From Kappaphycus alvarezii (taxonomy: Eukaryota > Rhodophyta > Florideophyceae > Gigartinales > Solieriaceae): a stretch of 64,000 bases of DNA. Location: NCBI GenBank assembly GCA_002205965.3, contig NADL03000464.1, positions 1-64,000 on the forward strand, in the 5' to 3' direction. Position 1 is the first letter of the stretch. Each line of letters opens with the position of its first letter. Below, piece by piece: positions 57,559-64,000 of this stretch. A program made the position numbers and the translations under genes. The notes beneath the pieces were generated by a model that did no database searches, was not told where the DNA came from, and saw only the letters and a program-made list of their open reading frames with translations.

Positions 57559-58970
57559 GTTAAACGAATACCCAGCGAAATCATGTGAACTCTGTTCCGC
57601 AAGAAGATTCTTGGTAATTTAAGAATGAAGGACTTGCAGTGTTTCTTAAAGCTGACGCTGTCAATAAGAAACACAAAATAATTACGGGGGAGTGCGGCAG
57701 AGGGGGAATGGTTCGTTGCTTCGCTGTCACTAAGCGCGAGAGACTATTTTCCGAAAAATGGGTAGACCCATTCAAGGGGCTTTTGCCAAATTAGACTCCA
57801 TTTTACATGTTTGTGCAAGAACAGTTAGCGATCAAAGCTAACCCCGTTTCCAAGGGAAAGATGCTACAATTACCGCACTCAAAACATGGATTACGGAAGC
57901 ATCAGGTTGGCAAGCTAAAGTAGTACCGACTCTGCGTTTCAGTTGCAGGGTTTGAAATTGCTGACATTTTTAAAAGAGTAGTTGCAGAAAATGACAATCA
58001 CGTTTTGTTACTGAGCTCGCCACCGTAGATTTACGAGTGGTTACTATACCATCACTGTAGAAGGTACACGGAGCTTCTTTTAGCACAGATGGGTTCGACA
58101 ACATTGTGTGCTTTGAAAAAGGCCTCGCGGTCTACAAGGTTTTGTTCGTGACAACTGTCCATCGACTGCAATAGCAGATGTAGTGCGGTTGCATCGGAAA
58201 AGCCACTTTTCAAACCGTTGTCGATAAGGTGTATTGTACAGTAGTGCGCTACTGCAGTAGTCTCTACAACTGCAACCATAGGTGGTGCAAAATAGATGTA
58301 TGGCCAAGCGTAATTGCAGGAGGTAGATTTGGTCCAGGTCACCCGATATTACAGTATTTGTTGTGAACAGGTTGTTGCACACCACTTGCACTGTACGGTA
58401 GATAGCAGTTTTCAAGGGATAAGGAGATGGTGCCCCTGGTGTCGGGGGATGGCGGCGGTGGAGGACAGGCGATTCCGTTTGGTACAGTCATGGCCCACAC
58501 AAAGCACAGTGAGTTGCGGGATATACTGTACGGTAGCGTGCGACTCAAATGGGACGCTCGAGGTTCATCCTCGCATTGGAGTCGGATTGTGCTGGAATCG
58601 GAAAAGTACAGTATACTGTACAGTAAAGTATTTAATTATTATAAATAGAAAAGAGAGGATTCCAGATTTAAAATGTTACCGTCTCCGGCAAGGGGAAGGA
58701 ATCATTCCGAGTACGTACAGTACAGCAATGATGTATTGTACTGTACAGTACCTCTTACGGGGTGTCACACTTGGCGTGACAGGCCACGACGGACACATTC
58801 CTGGGTTACACGGCTTCCAACGTTTGCTTTGGTTGGAACAGGCATTTCTGGTGATTCCGAGCTTGGATTTACCGAAGATACTTGTTGGGATCCGATGGGC
58901 TAATAATTCAACACAGCGACAGTAGCATCAAAATTTTATTCCTATTCAACACTTTGGACAGCTATTTTGT
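57559..58970. other. TACTGTAC-rich segment, unassigned frames
   Basis: Frames at 58052-58415 (-) and 58314-58925 (+) overlap and neither is recognised. Dense GTACAGTATACTGTACAGTA and related words lie at 58605-58626 and 58714-58752. Confidence 0.35.
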
Positions 58971-59070
58971 TCTTGCCTCGTTCTAATCCGACACTCAATC
59001 CTTGGTTCACCGCTGTGAAAGTGCGGATTCATTACAAAAATCGCCGCTGCCAGCACTCTCACTCATCCGA

Positions 59071-59334
59071 TATATCGCCCCAACGATATCCATCCAAATC
59101 CCCCTGCTCGCTTCTAATCTCCTCGCCCTCCACACTTGAACTCCCTTTTACTTTCTAGTCTTTGTCAGCACAACACCTCCGCCCGCTTGGTCATCCTCAT
59201 CCCCTCCACTTCCAACCGACCAATTTTCCATCTCGGAAAAAGAAAGGGTCCCGATACCGACTCAACTCAACACTCCCTCGGTCCGTACCGATACAAGCCG
59301 CCTCCTCCCTCAACTGGAGCAGGATACAGCTGAC
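59071..59334 (+). promoter_or_regulatory. CT-rich leader of the zinc-finger gene
   Basis: Strongly pyrimidine-rich plus strand directly before the ATG at 59335. A similar CT-rich leader precedes the patatin gene on the other strand. Inferred 5' UTR or core promoter region. Confidence 0.35.
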
Positions 59335-59766
59335 ATGGAACAGAGCAACGAACAAAGGGGCCTATCCCCATTTGAAAAATGTTTCAACTGCAAGAGGCCC
59401 TTCTACGTCATGGAAGCAAGTAACCCGGTAAGGATCGATAGCTTTACCTTTTGCACAACCAATTGCTTTTGGTCTGATCGCATGGACCCGCACGGATGGC
59501 GCAAGGTAAATAAGAAGGAAAGGAACGGAGTATACCGAAAGAGACACAAGCTACAATTTGCAGATGAAGTCGTATTCAACAACAGAAGGAGTCTGAAGAC
59601 TCGCAGGTACGGAACGGAAAAGCTGAAGACAGTTCAGAGAGGTATAGAGAGGCTCATGCGATGTTTGAGTTTCATCAGCAAATGCTTGGTGGTATGGTTG
59701 GGACGGAGGGCAAATGGTGCAAGAGTGGGCCTTCGAGTGATGCTCATCGAAAGGTTGTGTGTATGA
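59335..59766 (+). CDS. Small Cys4 zinc-finger protein (FCS/FLZ-like)
   Basis: 143 codons from an ATG after a CT-rich leader. The N-terminal part holds C16-x2-C19-x20-C40-x3-C44 (EKCFNCKRPF ... SFTFCTTNC), the spacing of FCS-like (FLZ) or MYM-type treble-clef fingers. FLZ fingers have a slightly shorter middle. A Lys/Arg-rich region follows (RKVNKKERNG, YRKRHK), suggesting nuclear location. The C terminus after about residue 105 is hydrophobic/basic and may be non-conserved. Role is unknown; protein-protein or nucleic-acid binding is inferred. No repeat-element motif is seen. Confidence 0.5.
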   Translation: MEQSNEQRGLSPFEKCFNCKRPFYVMEASNPVRIDSFTFCTTNCFWSDRMDPHGWRKVNKKERNGVYRKRHKLQFADEVVFNNRRSLKTRRYGTEKLKTVQRGIERLMRCLSFISKCLVVWLGRRANGARVGLRVMLIERLCV

Positions 59767-60824
59767 GGGGAGGGCGCTAGCTCAAGTCTGATTGACGGCA
59801 TTTGCATCTACCCAGCAGCCGTGTCATCAAAGGCTATGCATTAATTCTTAGTTTAGAGGGAGTGGTTATGGACCATGATTGCTTCTTTCACTTTCAGTAA
59901 CGTCCCCAAGACACTGTGAAACACTGAACAAGGCGTATCAAGCATGGGGTTGAAAAAGAGATTGCTAACTTTGTATGAGGCTTGAAGATGACCTTGAACG
60001 ACTGGGAGGGTACAGCATATCTTGTGACTCGTGCTTTACGAGTTGTCACGAAAGCACTTTTTCGGTGTGCTTGGTGAATGACCTGACCTGGCTTTTAAAA
60101 TGAAAATCCTTTACTTGTAGATTGACCCATCTGGTAAGGACGATTAGCGTCGGCGGCAGTAAAGTCATTGACAATTTGACTGTTGATATATGAGGAAAAA
60201 TGCAATTGGAGCTGAGACGTTTGAGACTATGTCGCAGTTGCTTTGGTATTGGACCAGGGCTAGGCTACTGGAAAAGAGTCGGAGGTCGTTGCCCAGTCAA
60301 GTATAGATGAATATAGGGTCGTGTTTAAAGCAAGCAAATGACTCATTTCGCACTTTTTTGTCTGGTTGTAGTCGACGTCAAACAGCAGTAATTGTATTGT
60401 GGTCAACGAGCCATGATGCTCGGAGCCCACAACTTGGGTACGTGTTTTCCACTTTTGATGGAAAAATGGCTGCCCGCCGTATCATAACACGTTGGAGTGT
60501 GGACCGGGAATCATACCTCCGCATTATATAATACTGTAGAGCTCATTCTCGTATAGTCAAGTGGTATGAGCAAAGTGACCAAAATAACTTTACCTCCCAA
60601 AACTTGAGCAGGTTAAGTCACTTACCTCTTGCAGACACCATTCCTATCTGCTCAAGAAATACAGCTGTTCGCACATGTGCTGTCCACTTTTTCGCAATGC
60701 TCCCGAAAGTACCGGTCACCAACAAAACTGATCGCCTCAGCGCTCTTATTATTGCTGTGAGAGCTCCCCTCCATAAACAACTACGGCACAGGATTCATGT
60801 CGCTACCATATGGCTGATTTCTAC
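59767..60824. other. Intergenic between zinc-finger and patatin genes
   Basis: The two genes converge here, so both 3' ends lie in this interval. Frames at 60307-60531 and elsewhere are not recognisable. Confidence 0.5.
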
Positions 60825-63219
60825 TCAGTTTGGCAGATACAAATCATCATCCCACGCGCTCTTTTTCAACTCTTGCATTTCCTTCCCAAGCGCATCTCGG
60901 AACCGTCGCCACATACTCCGTGGAGTTTTTGGCCTCAGAATCCTCGCAACTAGGTCAAAGTCCTTACGATTCGCTCGAATATAATCCTGCGCTTCTCGCA
61001 CAAACGATGCCAAAGTGTCCGCATCTGTTTCATCGATTTGTGTCGAGTCCGTCACAGGGTTGAATCGAAAGTACTTATCCTTGGGAAAAAGATCTTGCAT
61101 CGCATGATGTACCACCTCCGTAGACGTAGCAGAAGCTACAATCGACCCTACCACATCTCCCCACCCCATGTTCATATTCTTCTCCTCAATTTCTTCTTCC
61201 CCACTTCCCGTAGCCGCTGGCGAAACCCCGTTGCCAAAGATACAAGCAACTCGATCGGTACCCCCGGATACATGCATTTCGTCTCATGAAGGGCAACCGC
61301 CGTCGGATTGTTAGCTACGATCGCACCGTCCGCATGCAGTTCCCCATTCACTCGGATCTCTGTGAAAAACGTAGGTGCCGCAGAAGACGCCCTTAACCCT
61401 TCCCACAACTGCGCCTCTACTGTTCCATCGTATCGTGACTCATGCCCCAAAGGGTATGTATAGTTTCGGAACACGTGCAGTTCCTTTGGGTTTCGCGACA
61501 TAATCGAGCTCACAACAAACACTCGATTCATGTTCTCCTCCGCTAGCGAATCTATGAATACTCCCTTTCCGCATTCTTGTTGCAGTGTCGTCTCAAGCAC
61601 CCCGGTGTCATAGTATGCCCGCGTCAGCAGCATCTTGGGTCCGTTAACCGGATGTCGCGCAAAAATCTTCCCAATCATATCCCGGTACAGCAACTCAACC
61701 TCTTCAACCGTCTTGTGCACGATCCCTATCGACGCAGCCACAATCGCCCCTGTGCTGGTTCCCCCAATGATATCAAACAACTCATGGATCTCGCACCCTG
61801 TTGATCTCTTCAACTCTTTCAATGCCTCGAATGCCATAATTGCCCTCGTTCCCCCTCCGTCGATAGATAGAATCCTCAAACCTTTCTGACCTGGCATTCT
61901 CGGTTTCCATCGGTTGATTCCCATCGCACCCAGTGCCCGTCTTGCCGCTCTTGCTGCACCCTCGGGCTCCCCGTTCTTTAAGCCCTCTGCCAACCTCTGC
62001 AGCCCCTTTACCAACTCGATATCCCTCGCCATCATTTGCCTGGCCTCCTTCCCCAAGCTTCCCTTTGCAAGTGCTAACGACCCCAACAGATGAGTTCCAC
62101 TCACTAACGCCTCTGTCTGCCATGATGCGCTTTCGCCGGCCACAGCTTGATGCACTTTAAATCGCCCTCTTTGAACAACAATCTCATTCAGCATTTCCAC
62201 CAGTCCCCCAACCTTTAACATGCCAACCCGACTCTTCGGCAGCATAATCGCTATGTTTGCCAACGCAGTCAAAGCCATACTCCTCTCTCTCCCGGACAAC
62301 AACCTTGCCGCCGTGACCAAAGCGCCCACTCCTACCGACTCAACAAATCGCGACGCATCCTCCACATTTGTTATTGAACGGGCCGCCGAAACAGTTTTCT
62401 TGAGGCCTGCAACTTCCTCAGGCTCCAACGATGCCGCTGACGCGCTCGACGCAATTGCCATCGCTGCTGCAAATGCGCTTGCTCCAGTAGTCTCATCTTC
62501 AATACCACCTATCTCATGAACCATTGCCGCGTAAACGGCGGTATCATCCTTCACTTTGTCGCCATCCTCCTTACCCGGAACAAAAAACTTGACCACATCA
62601 CCGACCATCCGTGCAGGAAGACTCCAAATGGCACCATTATCCTTCTTTTCATCCTGCTTTTCTTCCTCACCTTGCTCCCTGGCTTGGACACTTTTTTTCC
62701 GCTGCGCAGCAAGGAGCTCATCGAAAAGTGCGCGTTGCAGGTCATACGGTAACAATGTTGCCAACTCTTGGCGTGCTTTTGTACGCAGTGCTGCGCGTCT
62801 ATGCACAGCCTCGCGCACAAATTCGTACACTCTATCTTCTGCTATTCCGTAGGCGATCGGGGGATGGTTGGGATGAGAGGGCGGAAGAATGGAAACGTAC
62901 GTGCTCGCTTGCGTGGACGGGATTGTATGCGGGCAGAGAGACCGTCGTCGTCGTGATTATGGTGACGAAGCCTGAGACGGGCGGTGAGACCGTCGTCATC
63001 TGCTTCGGGTAGTGGTAAACTAACGGGTGGGGAGGGGGTGGGGAAAAGGGTGGAAAAGAGGGCGAGGAGGGGAGCAAGTGGTCTGGATTCTCCGAGAGCG
63101 CAAACGAGGGGAGGTAGGTTGTGTTGCGGGGGGGTGGATTGATGAGGAAGGGCATTTTGTTGACGAGAGGTTAACAGAAAGGGTGGTGGAAGGAACATTG
63201 GCGTGGTCGGGGACTGCAT
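60825..63219 (-). CDS. Patatin-like phospholipase (iPLA2-gamma/PNPLA8-like), with one frame break
   Basis: Serine lipid hydrolase that would release fatty acids from phospholipids. The main frame is 62830-61172. Numbering from 62830: an ARM/HEAT-like helical region (about 100-300), oxyanion loop DGGGTR (324-329), nucleophile elbow GTSTG with Ser359, and Asp501 in DGA, the complete Ser/Asp dyad. The C-terminal part, matching the PNPLA8 tail (SATSTEVVHHAMQDLFPKD then YFRFNPV), is in another frame ending at 60825. The frame changes near 61236 at a GGGG run. There is no in-frame ATG upstream of 62830. A GTACGT...CAG intron at 62900-62839 would join it to a 106-codon ATG ORF from 63219 that looks like a targeting peptide. 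Confidence 0.75.
62839..62900 (-). other. Candidate 62-nt intron in patatin gene
   Basis: On the minus strand, donor GTACGT at 62900 and acceptor AATAGCAG ending at 62839, with a CT-rich body. Removing it links codon phase 1 of the ORF starting at 63219 to the patatin frame (exon 2 from 62838). Inferred from frame and splice consensus only. Confidence 0.5.
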
Positions 63220-63414
63220 GGTGAGGACAAAGCAGAGAGAAAGAAGAAGAGGGGAGCGAACAGCGGTGGCAGTGCAAGCTGAGAAGGGGCGGGGTGGCGT
63301 ATAGAAACTCTTTCCGAAGAACCATCAAAGACGTTGGCATCGAGTTGATGAGGCTCGAGATGAGCATTGAATTGGACAAAATTCATGCGTTCATTGTACA
63401 GTACTGTACTGTGA

Positions 63415-63969
63415 TGCATTGAAATAGAAAAAGCTGATTTATGGACCAACTACGGTACAAAGCACTCCTGTCAATTATGCCGCGTCGGTTTACTGAAATG
63501 TATATCCACGTGGCACAAAGCGCTGGATTGGATCCACGTGGATCTGTATCTTGACCATGCTCGTGATGATCCCGCTACACCGGTATTCGCCCTTTTAAAC
63601 GCAGCAAGCACGTTCGGAGTAATATTTGGAGAACGACGCATTATTTTGTACCCAAACAACACAAGCCACGCATCGGAGTGGAAGTATCTGACGTGGCCAA
63701 GATGCATCAAAGTACAATACTCTGATGCATAGAGTACATGGTACCATCAAGGTTCTCGCCCGCTAACGCAGTTACAGTCATATGAAGGTTCCACTGGGGG
63801 AACAGAGGAGACCATTTTATCAAGTTGGCATTACCGCTCTGACCTTGAATTGGGCGACGTCTTTCACACGCTATTGATGCGGGATAGCCGCATCGAATTT
63901 CGCTTCTACGTACACTCGAAAGGTGGCAGGCCTTTTGAAATGTTCTTTTCTTACCATGAATGTGAATGA
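63415..63969 (+). pseudogene. Protein-like frame with one TAG, right edge
   Basis: One frame is open from 63415 to a TAG at 63730-63732 and then open again to a TGA at 63967-63969. Both parts look like protein (LDHARDDPATPVFALLNAA; RSDLELGDVFHTLLMRDSR). There is no ATG near the start, so it could be an internal exon, a pseudogene or a gene with an intron around the TAG. Family not recognised. Confidence 0.3.
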
Positions 63970-64000
63970 AAACTATATTCATTCGATGATGTAAATATTA

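Noticed and set aside
61933..62852. Several plus-strand frames over the patatin gene
   Set aside because: Antisense shadows; catalytic motifs and family match are on the minus strand.
1..64000. CRISPR arrays, rRNA and tRNA genes
   Set aside because: No regularly spaced short repeats and no recognisable rRNA or tRNA sequence found by eye; a covariance-model scan would be decisive for tRNAs.

Overview
The window is nuclear eukaryotic DNA dominated by mobile elements. Bacterial gene packing, operons and Shine-Dalgarno spacing are absent. A compact gene neighbourhood at the right end, a gene with one very short candidate intron, and a mix of Ty3, Ty1/copia, tyrosine-recombinase, LINE-like, Tc1/mariner and pogo/Tigger sequences suggest an alga. 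My best guess is a multicellular red alga, held with low confidence.

Left part (1-14.5 kb). A decayed retroelement (1-173, resuming at 7657-8229) carries the C-terminal nuclease-like tail of a reverse transcriptase. It is split by a very young Ty3-type LTR retrotransposon (174-7656). That element has 720-bp LTRs identical by eye and a GAGC target duplication. Its RT-RNaseH-integrase frame is intact, its gag/protease region is broken, and a tandemly duplicated domain that I do not recognise follows the integrase. Next come a pogo/Tigger transposase relic, an LTR-related repeat with an acidic ORF (family A, copy 1), and three rearranged Ty1/copia fragments, one of them inverted.

Middle (14.5-44.4 kb). 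This is mostly AT-rich DNA without recognisable genes. It holds two more family A copies, more nuclease-like retroelement tails, a Tc1/mariner relic at 32.4-33.5 kb, and a segment at 26-31 kb rich in the TACTGTACAGTA word.

Right-centre (44.4-57.6 kb). A tyrosine-recombinase (DIRS/Ngaro-like) element with split direct repeats and nonsense codons lies at 44457-49474. A second young Ty3 element with a chromodomain (50324-55559; identical 288-bp LTRs, GTGGT duplication, candidate CCCAAAA frameshift site) has inserted into a decayed LINE-like reverse transcriptase. A Myb/SANT-like fragment and a repeat B tail follow.

Right end (57.6-64 kb). The likely host genes are here: a small Cys4 zinc-finger protein (59335-59766, +) and a patatin-like phospholipase (60825-63219, -). 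The latter has an inferred 62-nt first intron and a one-base frame break near its 3' end. A protein-like reading frame with one TAG occupies the right edge.

The elements are nested and do not form a pathway. Insertion order is readable from target duplications: old non-LTR and copia material first, then the LTR families, and last the two Ty3 elements with identical LTRs.
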